From Streptomyces nigra (GTDB lineage: Bacteria; Actinomycetota; Actinomycetes; Streptomycetales; Streptomycetaceae), in NCBI RefSeq assembly GCF_003074055.1, contig NZ_CP029043.1:3092501-3156500 (forward strand): a DNA stretch of 64,000 bases. The letters run 5' to 3'. How positions within the stretch are numbered: position 1 is the first letter of the stretch; every line of letters begins with the position of its first letter. Both the position numbers and the translations under genes were made by a program. The notes under the pieces are model-generated. The model was not told the origin of the DNA. It searched no databases and saw only the letters and a program-made list of their open reading frames with translations. Positions 42,288 through 49,936 of the stretch are shown here, in pieces.

Positions 42288-42389
42288 CCTCACCCTCGGC
42301 GCCGGGGGACTCTAGGCTGGTCGTCGTCGTTGTGCGTGAGGGCAGCGGGGCACCGGGGACCCCTGGGATTCGCGAGGGAACGGAAAGCA

Positions 42390-44060
42390 GTGGGCAGAAG
42401 AAAGCGCGTCGCCGAGCGGCGGAAGACCAACCCCGCCGTGCTCGGCGGGATGATCGCCGTCGTGATCGGTGGCGCCGGGTTCGGCGTCTACGCCCTGTAC
42501 GGCGGTGGAGCGGCCGCGGACACGCAGTCGTCCTCCGCCGAGCAGCGGGCGCGGAAGGTCAGGTCGGGCCCGCTCTCCGGCAAGGAGGTCACCTCGGCCG
42601 CCGAGGCGTTCCTCACGGCCTGGCAGAAGGGCGACGTGGCGAAGGCCGCCGCCGCCACCGACGACAGCGCCGCCGCGAAGGCCCAGCTCACCGGCTACGC
42701 CAAGGACGCCCGTATCAAGGACGTCACCCTCACCCCGGGTGCCCGCGCCGGCGACAAGGTCCCCTTCTCGGTGAAGGGCACCGTCTCCTACAAGAAGACC
42801 AGCAAGCCCCTGACGTACGACAGCGCACTCACCGTCGTCCGGCGGGCGGAGGACGGCAAGCCGCTGGTCAAGTGGCAGGCGTCGGTCGTCCACCCGGAGC
42901 TGAAGGACGGCGACCGGCTCGTCACCGGCGCGTCCGGCACCCCGCCGGTCAAGGCCCTCGACCGCGACGGCGGCGAGCTGACCGTGAAGGCCTACCCGTC
43001 GCTGGGCTCCGTCCTGGACGGGCTGCGCGAGAAGTACGGCGAGAAGGCCGGCGGCACGGCGGGCGTCGAACTCCAGGTCGTCCGGGGCAAGGAGTCCCAG
43101 AAGGCGGAGCTGGCCGACAAGACCGTGCTGGAGCTGAGCAAGGGCACCCCGGGCACCGTGAAGACGACGCTCAGCCCCTCCCTGCAGGCCGCCGCCGAGC
43201 AGCAGGTCGCCGCGAAGGAGAAGGCGTCGGTCGTCGTGCTGCGCCCCTCCACCGGCGAGATCCTCGCCGCGGCGAACTCCTCGCACGGCTTCAACACCGC
43301 GTTCCAGGGCTCCCTCGCCCCCGGCTCCACGATGAAGGTCGTCACCTCCTCGATGCTGATCGAGAAGGGCCTGGCGTCGGCGGACAAGGCGCACCCCTGC
43401 CCGAAGTACTTCACCTATGGGCACTGGAAGTTCCAGAACGACGACAAGTTCGAGATCAAGGGCGGGACGTTCAAGGCGAGCTTCGCCCGCTCCTGCAACA
43501 CGGCCTTCATCAGCCAGGCGCCGGAGCTGGAGGACGACAGCCTCACCAAGCAGGCCCAGCAGGTCTTCGGTCTCTCGCTCGACAACTGGTCGGTGGGCGT
43601 GCCCACCTTCGACGGCGCCGTCCCGGTGCAGTCGCAGGCGCAGATGGCGGCCGAGCTGATCGGGCAGGGCGGGGTGCGGATGAACCCGCTGAACATGGCG
43701 TCGGTGTCGGCGACCGTGAAGCAGGGCGTCTTCAAGCAGCCCTACCTGGTCTCCCCCGAGGTGGACGGGCGCACGCTCGCGAAGGCGTCCCGCACGATGT
43801 CCGCGTCCACGCTGGGCCAGCTGCGCGATCTGATGGCGTACACGGCGAAGTACGGCACGGCGGCCGAGGCGATGGCGGGCGTCCCCGGTGACGTCGGCGC
43901 GAAGACCGGTTCGGCCGAGGTCGACAACCAGAAGAAGCCCAACGGCTGGTTCACGGCGTACCGGGGTGACCTCGCCGCGGCGGGTGTCGTGCAGGCGGCG
44001 GGACACGGCGGTTCGACGGCCGGCCCGATCGTGGCGGCCCTGCTGAAGGCGGGCGGCTGA
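42390..44060 (+). CDS. Penicillin-binding protein, class B-like (copy 2)
   Basis: 556 aa from GTG 42390, preceded by GGAA; earlier frame has no signal. Basic N-terminus (GRRKRVAERRKTN), membrane helix (AVLGGMIAVVIGGAGFGVYAL), NTF2/MecA-N-like domain (SAAEAFLTAWQKGDVAKAAAATDDSAAA...) and transpeptidase with APGSTMKV, RSCNTAFI and GAKTGSAEVD. Clearly a duplicate of the preceding gene, about 103 nt downstream; both are probably peptidoglycan transpeptidases used in growth or sporulation septation. Its stop is 4 nt from the ssgE stop. Confidence 0.95.
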   Translation: MGRRKRVAERRKTNPAVLGGMIAVVIGGAGFGVYALYGGGAAADTQSSSAEQRARKVRSGPLSGKEVTSAAEAFLTAWQKGDVAKAAAATDDSAAAKAQLTGYAKDARIKDVTLTPGARAGDKVPFSVKGTVSYKKTSKPLTYDSALTVVRRAEDGKPLVKWQASVVHPELKDGDRLVTGASGTPPVKALDRDGGELTVKAYPSLGSVLDGLREKYGEKAGGTAGVELQVVRGKESQKAELADKTVLELSKGTPGTVKTTLSPSLQAAAEQQVAAKEKASVVVLRPSTGEILAAANSSHGFNTAFQGSLAPGSTMKVVTSSMLIEKGLASADKAHPCPKYFTYGHWKFQNDDKFEIKGGTFKASFARSCNTAFISQAPELEDDSLTKQAQQVFGLSLDNWSVGVPTFDGAVPVQSQAQMAAELIGQGGVRMNPLNMASVSATVKQGVFKQPYLVSPEVDGRTLAKASRTMSASTLGQLRDLMAYTAKYGTAAEAMAGVPGDVGAKTGSAEVDNQKKPNGWFTAYRGDLAAAGVVQAAGHGGSTAGPIVAALLKAGG

Positions 44061-44063
44061 GCC

Positions 44064-44426
44064 TCAGCTGTGCACGGGCTCCGTGGCGGCCAGATAGGTC
44101 CGCCGCAGGAACCGCATCAGCGCCTTCGTGTCGAACTGGACGACCGAGACGCCCTCCGGTGAGTGGAACTCGACGACGGCCTGCACCCGGCCGCACGGCC
44201 AGACCCGTACCTCGCCGCTTCCGGCGGGGGCGCGCAGGCCCTGCTCCAACAGGGTGCGCGAGCACGTCCAGTCGTGGGTGTCGCCTCCGGGGAGCCGGAT
44301 GTGCACCACGCGTGGATCGGTGTCGGGGTCGTAGCGCAGGACGACCGGTACGGCGTCCTGCTCCGCGGCCTGGATGTCGGCGTCGGTGACGATGTGGGCT
44401 CGTGCGTACTGCTCGACTACGGACAT
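44064..44426 (-). CDS. ssgE: SsgA-like sporulation protein SsgE
   Basis: 120 aa from ATG 44426 after AGGGG. SALP pattern: VPVVLRYDPDTDPRVVHIRLPGG, WTCSRTLLEQGLRAPAGSGEVRVWP, VQAVVEFHSPEGVSVVQFDTKALMRFLRRTYLA. SALPs act in control of peptidoglycan during sporulation; SsgE was linked to spore shape and correct autolysis in S. coelicolor. Assignment to SsgE is from the position next to the PBP genes and the transporter; I am fairly sure. Confidence 0.88.
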   Translation of the reverse strand: MSVVEQYARAHIVTDADIQAAEQDAVPVVLRYDPDTDPRVVHIRLPGGDTHDWTCSRTLLEQGLRAPAGSGEVRVWPCGRVQAVVEFHSPEGVSVVQFDTKALMRFLRRTYLAATEPVHS

Positions 44427-44609
44427 CGGACGGCCCCTAACCCGCGTGAACTCAACGCGTGACCTGTGCGAAGGCTTGCCTCCGCTCCTTCTCCAATGTC
44501 GCACATCTTCCCGATTCCGCTCGTCGTAGCCGGATCGGGCTCAGATGTGGGCCGAATCATGCCCGGACGCCCCACGGCGAGCGTGGCCGCAATGAACACT
44601 GCCTCGCTC

Positions 44610-44640
44610 TTGCGAACCGTTCGCATTAAGCCACTATCAT
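44610..44640 (+). promoter_or_regulatory. Candidate Nur (nickel) box and leaderless promoter
   Basis: TTGCGA-N5-TCGCAT (44610-44626) resembles the published Streptomyces Nur site TTGCAA-N5-TTGCAA and also contains the palindrome TGCGAAC-C-GTTCGCA. TATCAT (44635-44640) is a TANNNT -10 box ending 6 nt before GTG 44647; TTGCGA would also serve as -35 with a 19-nt spacer. Binding of a repressor would therefore block the promoter directly. Confidence 0.6.
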
Positions 44641-44646
44641 CGAACG

Positions 44647-45702
44647 GTGCACGTACCTGACGGATTCATAGACGCCCCCACCTCCGCCGTGACCGGCGTG
44701 GTCGCCGCGGCCGCGGTCGCCGTGAGCCTGCGCGGTGCCCGGCGCGAGCTCGACGAACGCACCGCCCCGCTCGCCGGTCTGGTCGCCGCGTTCATCTTCG
44801 CCGTCCAGATGCTCAACTTCCCCGTCGCGGCCGGCACCAGCGGCCATCTGCTCGGCGGCGCCCTCGCGGCGATCCTGGTCGGGCCCTATACGGGCGTGTT
44901 GTGCGTGTCCGTCGTCCTGCTCATGCAGGGCATCCTGTTCGCGGACGGCGGCCTGACCGCGCTCGGCGTGAACATCACCAACATGGCGATCGTCACGACC
45001 GTCGTCGCCTACGCCGTCTTCCGGCTCCTGGTGAAGGTGCTCCCGCGCGGCCGCCGCTCCATCACCGTCGCCTCCTTCGCCGCGGCCCTGCTGTCCGTCC
45101 CTGCGGCGGCGCTCGCCTTCACCCTGATGTTCGCGGTCGGCGGCACCACCGACGTCTCCCTCGGCAAGGTCCTGACCGCCATGGTCGGCGTGCACGTCCT
45201 GATCGGCCTCGGCGAGGCCACGATCACCGCCCTGACGGTCGGCGCCGTCGTCGCCGTACGCCCCGACCTGGTGTACGGCGCCCGTGATCTGCGGCAGCGG
45301 CTGAGGCTGCGGGTCAACGGCGAACTCGTCGACGCGCCCGCCGCCGAGCCGGCCCCGGTCGCCGCGCGCTCCCCGCGCAAGGTGTGGGCGGTCGGCCTGG
45401 TGACCTCCCTGGTCCTCGCCGGCTTCGTCAGCTTCTACGCCTCCGCCAGCCCCGACGGCCTCGAGAAGGTCGCCGCCGACCACGGCATCGACAAGAAGGC
45501 CGAGGACCACGCCGTCGCCGACTCCCCGCTCGCCGACTACGGCGTCAAGGACGTCACCGACGCCCGGTTGTCCGGCGGCCTCGCGGGCGTGATCGGCGTC
45601 GGGGTCACCGTCGTCGCGGGCAGCGCGGTGTTCTGGACCGTGCGCCGGCGCCGCACCGCCGGTCCCGCCGAGGTCTCCCCGGCGAGCACGAGCGGCGCCT
45701 GA
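44647..45702 (+). CDS. ECF nickel/cobalt transporter, fused substrate component (NikM/CbiM with NikN/CbiN-like tail)
   Basis: 351 aa. Begins MHVPDGFID: His2 and the N-terminal amine bind the metal ion in this family. Residues about 1-215 are the seven-span M component; the C-terminal part has two further spans flanking a loop ASPDGLEKVAADHGID, the pattern of the small N subunit, so M and N are fused. The gene order M(N)-Q-O is that of NikMNQO/CbiMNQO systems. A Nur-like box suggests nickel. The GTG start follows TATCAT by 6 nt, so no ribosome site is expected. Confidence 0.93.
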   Translation: MHVPDGFIDAPTSAVTGVVAAAAVAVSLRGARRELDERTAPLAGLVAAFIFAVQMLNFPVAAGTSGHLLGGALAAILVGPYTGVLCVSVVLLMQGILFADGGLTALGVNITNMAIVTTVVAYAVFRLLVKVLPRGRRSITVASFAAALLSVPAAALAFTLMFAVGGTTDVSLGKVLTAMVGVHVLIGLGEATITALTVGAVVAVRPDLVYGARDLRQRLRLRVNGELVDAPAAEPAPVAARSPRKVWAVGLVTSLVLAGFVSFYASASPDGLEKVAADHGIDKKAEDHAVADSPLADYGVKDVTDARLSGGLAGVIGVGVTVVAGSAVFWTVRRRRTAGPAEVSPASTSGA

Positions 45703-45703
45703 C

Positions 45704-46465
45704 ATGGGGGCGGGCCACGCGCACCGGCTGTACCGGCACGGGCACTCACCCGTGCACGGTCTGCCGCCGCACACCAAGCTGGCCGCGACGTTCGCGTTCG
45801 TCGTCGTCGTGGTGTCCACACCGCGCGAGGCGATGTGGGCGTTCGGCCTGTACGCGGTGCTGCTCGGCGTCGTCGCGTACGTCGCGCGCGTGCCCGCCGG
45901 CTTTCTGCTGAAGCGGCTGCTGATCGAGGTGCCGTTCGTCGCGTTCGCGGTGCTCATGCCGTTCGTGGCGGAGGGCGAACGCGTCGAGGTGCTGGGCCTG
46001 TCGCTGAGCGTCGGCGGCCTGTGGGGCGCCTGGAACGTGCTGGCCAAGGGCACCCTCGGGGTCGCCGCGTCGGTGCTGCTCGCCTCCACCACCGAGCTGC
46101 GCGAGCTGCTGCTCGGCCTGCAGCGGCTGAAGCTGCCGCCGCTGCTCGTGCAGATCGCGTCCTTCATGGTCCGCTACGGCGACGTCATCGCCGACGAGAT
46201 GCGCCGGATGCGCATCGCACGCGAGTCCCGCGGCTTCGAGGCGAAGGGCGTACGGCACTGGGGGGTGCTCGCCAAGTCGGCGGGCGCCCTGTTCATCCGC
46301 TCCTACGAACGCGGCGAGCGCGTCCACCTGGCCATGGTCAGCCGCGGGTACGCCGGGACGATGCCGGTGATCGACGAGGTCACCGCGTCGCGGGCGCAGT
46401 GGTCGTACGCCCTGACCCTCCCGCTTTCCGCCCTCGTCGTCTGTCTGCTGGGATGGACCCTGTGA
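45704..46465 (+). CDS. ECF transporter transmembrane component CbiQ/NikQ
   Basis: 253 aa, start 1 nt after the upstream stop. Membrane segments near 25-45, 55-85, 90-115 and 240-253. The T-component coupling motifs occur: ARESRGFEAKG and SRGYAG correspond to the two Ala-Arg-Gly-type signatures that contact the ATPase. Forms a complex with the M and ATPase subunits. Confidence 0.95.
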   Translation: MGAGHAHRLYRHGHSPVHGLPPHTKLAATFAFVVVVVSTPREAMWAFGLYAVLLGVVAYVARVPAGFLLKRLLIEVPFVAFAVLMPFVAEGERVEVLGLSLSVGGLWGAWNVLAKGTLGVAASVLLASTTELRELLLGLQRLKLPPLLVQIASFMVRYGDVIADEMRRMRIARESRGFEAKGVRHWGVLAKSAGALFIRSYERGERVHLAMVSRGYAGTMPVIDEVTASRAQWSYALTLPLSALVVCLLGWTL

Positions 46466-47211
46466 CCGCTTCCCTCGAGGTCTGTGGCCTCGCCTTCGCC
46501 TACCCCGACGGGCATCAGGCCCTGTTCGGCGTCGACTTCTCCATCGAGCGCGGCGAACGGGTCGCGCTGCTCGGCCCGAACGGCGCCGGCAAGACGACTC
46601 TCGTGCTGCACCTCAACGGCATCCTGAGCGGCGGCACCGGCAGCGTGCGGGTCGCCGGGCTGCCCGTGGGCCGGGAGCACATGGCGGAGATCCGGCGCCG
46701 GGTCGGGATCGTCTTCCAGGACCCGGACGACCAGCTGTTCATGCCGACGGTCCGCGAGGACGTGGCGTTCGGGCCGGCCGCCGCCGGGCTGAAGGGGGCG
46801 GAGCTGGAGGCCCGTGTCGACCGGGCGCTGGAACGGGTCGGCATGGCGGAGTTCAAGGACCGCCCGCCGCACCATCTGTCGTTCGGGCAGCGGCGCCGGG
46901 TCGCGGTCGCCACGGTGCTCGCGATGGAGCCGGAGATCCTCGTCCTGGACGAGCCGTCCTCCAACCTGGACCCGGCCTCCCGCCGCGAACTCGCCGACAT
47001 CCTGCGCTCCCTGGACGTCACCGTCCTCATGGTCACCCACGACCTGCCGTACGCGCTGGAGCTGTGCCCCCGGTCGCTGATCCTCAGCGAGGGCGTGATC
47101 GCGGCGGACGGCCCGACCCGTGAACTCCTCGCCGACGACGCGCTGATGGGCGCCCACCGCCTGGAGCTGCCGTACGGGTTCGACCCGCGCTCGGTGCCCA
47201 CGGGCGCCTGA
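46453..47211 (+). CDS. ECF transporter ATPase CbiO/NikO
   Basis: 252 aa from ATG 46453, or 249 from GTG 46462, which overlaps the cbiQ stop (GTGA). Walker A GPNGAGKTT near 40-48, Q-loop FQDPDDQLF, signature LSFGQRRRVA (SFGQR rather than SGGQ, common in CbiO), Walker B ILVLDEPSSNLD. Drives import of the metal ion. Last gene of the transporter operon. Confidence 0.95.
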   Translation: MDPVTASLEVCGLAFAYPDGHQALFGVDFSIERGERVALLGPNGAGKTTLVLHLNGILSGGTGSVRVAGLPVGREHMAEIRRRVGIVFQDPDDQLFMPTVREDVAFGPAAAGLKGAELEARVDRALERVGMAEFKDRPPHHLSFGQRRRVAVATVLAMEPEILVLDEPSSNLDPASRRELADILRSLDVTVLMVTHDLPYALELCPRSLILSEGVIAADGPTRELLADDALMGAHRLELPYGFDPRSVPTGA

Positions 47212-47329
47212 CCTCCGCCCTCCCCGCGAGACGTCGGCCACACTTCGGAATCGAAGGTGGCGCACCCATGTTGGACTGGACACCGCAGGCGCCACGGGGG
47301 CGCCGGGTGGTCGTCGAGGGAGCACGCGC

Positions 47330-48490
47330 GTGGATGTGAACGGCACGGTCGCCGAGGGCTTCGAGCCGGTCAGGGACGCCTTCGCGCGGAACTTCACCGG
47401 GCTCGGCGAGCGGGGCGCGGCCGTCGCCGTGTACCGCGACGGGCGGCGGGTCGTCGACCTGTGGGCGGGCACCCGGGACGTCGACGGCACCGAGCCGTGG
47501 CAACGCGGCACCGCGCAGGTCGTGCGCTCGGCGACCAAGGGGGTCGCCGCTGCCGTGGCCCTGCTGCTGCACCGGCGCGGGGAACTGGACCTGGACGCGC
47601 CGGTGGCGGCGTACTGGCCGGAGTTCAAGGCGCACGGCAAGGAGCGGCTGCTGGTCCGGCACGTCCTCGGCCATCGCGCCGGGCTGCCGGTCCTCGACGT
47701 GCCGCTCACCCCGGAGGAGGCCCTGGACCCCGAACGCGGTCCGGCGGCGGTCGCCGCGGAGCGCCCCGTGTGGGAGCCCGGCACCGCGCACGGCTACCAC
47801 GCGCTGACGTACGGCTGGCTGCTGGACGGGCTGGTGCGGCGGGTGACGGGCCGCTGGACCGGCGAGTGGCTCGCCGAGGAGGTGGCGGGCCCGCTGGGGC
47901 TCGATCTGTGGCTGGGGCTGCCGGAGGAGGCGGCCGGCCGGGTCGGCCGTACCGGGCGGGTGGACGGGCCGGAGCCGACGGGCGCGCTGCGGGCCCGGCC
48001 GAAGCGGTCGGTGACCGCGGCCTACAAGGATCCGGACTCCCTCACGCGTCGCGCGTTCGCCGCGATCAGCCCCTTCCCCGACCAGAACGACCCCGCGTAC
48101 CGCGCGGCCGCGCTCCCCGCCACGAACGGCATCGCGACGGCCGACGCGCTGGCCCGCTTCTACGCGGCGCTGATCGGCGAGGTCGACGGGATGCGGCTGT
48201 TCGACCCGGCGACGGTGGACCTGGCCCGCGCCGAGGAGTCGTCGGGCCCGGACCGCGTCCTGGTCGTCAACACCCGTTTCGGTCTGGGGTACATGCTGCA
48301 CGGCACCGCCTCGCCGCTGCTGGGCCCCGGCTCGTTCGGGCATCCCGGGCGCGGCGGCGCCCTCGGCTTCGCCGACCCGGAGGCGGGCATCGCCTTCGGC
48401 TATGTGACGAACGGCTTCCGCAGGACGGTGACGGCGGACCCGAGGGCGCAGGCGCTGATCCGGGCGATCAGGACTTCTCTGGATACCTAG
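47330..48490 (+). CDS. Serine hydrolase (beta-lactamase fold, EstB-type esterase)
   Basis: 386 aa, GTG start. Class C beta-lactamase-like fold: SxxK as SATKG near residue 65-68, Tyr in GTAHGYHALTYGWL (YxN-type position) and HPGRGGALGF near the C-terminus as the third motif. No signal peptide, so cytoplasmic esterase is more likely than an antibiotic hydrolase. The stop overlaps the end of the converging DUF1876 gene by 3-4 nt. Confidence 0.93.
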   Translation: MDVNGTVAEGFEPVRDAFARNFTGLGERGAAVAVYRDGRRVVDLWAGTRDVDGTEPWQRGTAQVVRSATKGVAAAVALLLHRRGELDLDAPVAAYWPEFKAHGKERLLVRHVLGHRAGLPVLDVPLTPEEALDPERGPAAVAAERPVWEPGTAHGYHALTYGWLLDGLVRRVTGRWTGEWLAEEVAGPLGLDLWLGLPEEAAGRVGRTGRVDGPEPTGALRARPKRSVTAAYKDPDSLTRRAFAAISPFPDQNDPAYRAAALPATNGIATADALARFYAALIGEVDGMRLFDPATVDLARAEESSGPDRVLVVNTRFGLGYMLHGTASPLLGPGSFGHPGRGGALGFADPEAGIAFGYVTNGFRRTVTADPRAQALIRAIRTSLDT

Positions 48491-48762
48491 ACGTGGATCG
48501 GGTGCGAGGTGCGGCCCGACGCGGCGTCGATCTCGCTGTGCGCCTTGTTCAGCATCTGCGTCGCCAGCTCGTTCAGCGCGCGGGCGCCGGCGATCTCCTC
48601 CCCCACCCGGGGCTGGTAGGAGTCGGTGTGGTGCCGGGTCGCATGCCCGTGGCCGCGTACCTCGGTGCCGTCGGGGAGCCGTACCAGCGCGGCCGCGCGC
48701 GTGTGCTGGTCGTCCTCCATGAACTCCATCTCGACATGCCATCCCACTGCGGTGTGCATCAT
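48487..48762 (-). CDS. DUF1876 domain protein (dsRBD-like fold)
   Basis: 91 aa from ATG 48762, with GGAG 9 nt upstream; the longer frame starts at GTG. Pattern W-HVEMEFMEDDQHTRAAALVRLPDGTEVRGHGHATRH...PRVGEEIAGARALNELATQML is typical of DUF1876. Small soluble protein of unknown function that recurs in Streptomyces. Last bases overlap the serine hydrolase gene. Confidence 0.9.
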   Translation of the reverse strand: MMHTAVGWHVEMEFMEDDQHTRAAALVRLPDGTEVRGHGHATRHHTDSYQPRVGEEIAGARALNELATQMLNKAHSEIDAASGRTSHPIHV

Positions 48763-48886
48763 GACGATCACCTCCGGAAGACCTGCTTCCAGGGTGCTCC
48801 TTCACGGGCCGGCTCGCCAGAAGGGCCGGGGCGGGACGGTCGTACAGTGGCCGCCACCGCACACCGCCGACGAACGGGGAAAGCCC

Positions 48887-49369
48887 ATGCCCGGGGACGA
48901 ACAGCCCTGCGTGTTCTGTGAGATCGCGGCCGGAACCGCCGGGACGCGGCTGGTCCACGAGGACCCGCACACCGTGGCGTTCTTCCCGCTGGAGCCCGCC
49001 ACCCTCGGTCACACGCTCGTGGTGCCCCGGCGGCACTCGGCGGACCTGTGGGCGATGGACGACACGACGGCCCGGCATCTGATGCGGACGGTGCTGCGGG
49101 TCGGCCGGGCGCTGCGCTCGGTGCTCGCGCCGGACGGCATGAACGTCGTCTCCTCGGCGGGCGAGGCGGCCACGCAGACGGTGTTCCACACCCATGTGCA
49201 TCTGGTGCCGCGCCGGGCCGGGGACGCGATGGGACGGCTGTGGCCGGCCGCCGGCGCCGGTTTCCGGTTCGCCGACGACGCCGCCGCGGACGCGCTCGCG
49301 GCCCGGGTCGCGGACGCCGCCCGCGCCGGCTCAGAGGGCGAGGACGAGAAGCGCGAGGTCGGCCAGTAA
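48887..49369 (+). CDS. HIT-family protein
   Basis: 160 aa from ATG 48887 after GGGGAAAG. Zinc/nucleotide-binding features: CVFCEI near 8-13, TLGHTLVVPRRHSADLW, and the catalytic His triad HTHVHLVPR near 103-111. HIT proteins hydrolyse nucleotide-phosphoramidates or dinucleotides. The 3' end overlaps the converging membrane gene by 39 nt. Confidence 0.94.
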   Translation: MPGDEQPCVFCEIAAGTAGTRLVHEDPHTVAFFPLEPATLGHTLVVPRRHSADLWAMDDTTARHLMRTVLRVGRALRSVLAPDGMNVVSSAGEAATQTVFHTHVHLVPRRAGDAMGRLWPAAGAGFRFADDAAADALAARVADAARAGSEGEDEKREVGQ

Positions 49370-49780
49370 CAGCGGCGAGTAGAACAGCAGCAGGGTCGGC
49401 GTGACCCAGACCTCCCGCCAGGGCATGGTGCCCAGATAGGACGCCACGTTCATGGAGAGCGGCTCGACCGTGCTGCCGGGGCGGCGGGCGTCGTCGTAGA
49501 GGCGGCGGAAGGCCCGCTCCTGGCGCAGGAAGAAGCAGTCGAGGTACCAGAAGCACAGCAGCGGCAGCACACCGACGGCCGCGAGGTGCCAGCTCAGCCG
49601 GCTCGCGGACAGCGCGAGCAGACCGGCGGCCAGGGTCAGCGCCCAGCCCTTCACCAGGAAGGAGTTGGTGCCCATCCGCGTGATGGTGGCCTGGATGAAC
49701 TCGAGGTGCTTGATCCGGTCCGGAGGCAGGGGCTCCCGGTCGCCGACCCCCGCGTCCGATCCCTCGCTCAGCGCCGTCAC
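49331..49780 (-). CDS. Small membrane protein (RipA-like)
   Basis: 149 aa from GTG 49780. N-terminal IKHLEFIQATITRMGTNSFLVKGWALTLAAG leads into a first span, then a second (LAAVGVLPLLCFWYLDCFFL) and a C-terminal span pair (TLLLFYSPLLLADLALLVLAL). The first segment resembles the RipA family of octameric membrane proteins, though I cannot confirm it. Overlaps the HIT gene tail by 39 nt on the opposite strand. Confidence 0.75.
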   Translation of the reverse strand: MTALSEGSDAGVGDREPLPPDRIKHLEFIQATITRMGTNSFLVKGWALTLAAGLLALSASRLSWHLAAVGVLPLLCFWYLDCFFLRQERAFRRLYDDARRPGSTVEPLSMNVASYLGTMPWREVWVTPTLLLFYSPLLLADLALLVLAL

Positions 49781-49936
49781 TGCCCGCCCCCTCGGTGAAC
49801 CGTCCGCCGGGACGATCGTAGTGCGGCGGGCGGCCCGAGGGGCCGGTCCCGGACAGTCGAACGGCCCGATCCGGACGCCACGTCCACCCCAGCCGACCCG
49901 CGTTTACCCGGTGTCCATCCGGCAACTCGGGATCAG

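Noticed and set aside
44427..44646. Cobalamin riboswitch before the Ni/Co transporter
   Set aside because: Only 220 nt shared with ssgE, a leaderless start and no B12-box-like sequence; a Nur-type box fits better.
44626..46167. 513-aa minus-strand frame over nikM
   Set aside because: Shadow of the transporter genes; no family motifs.
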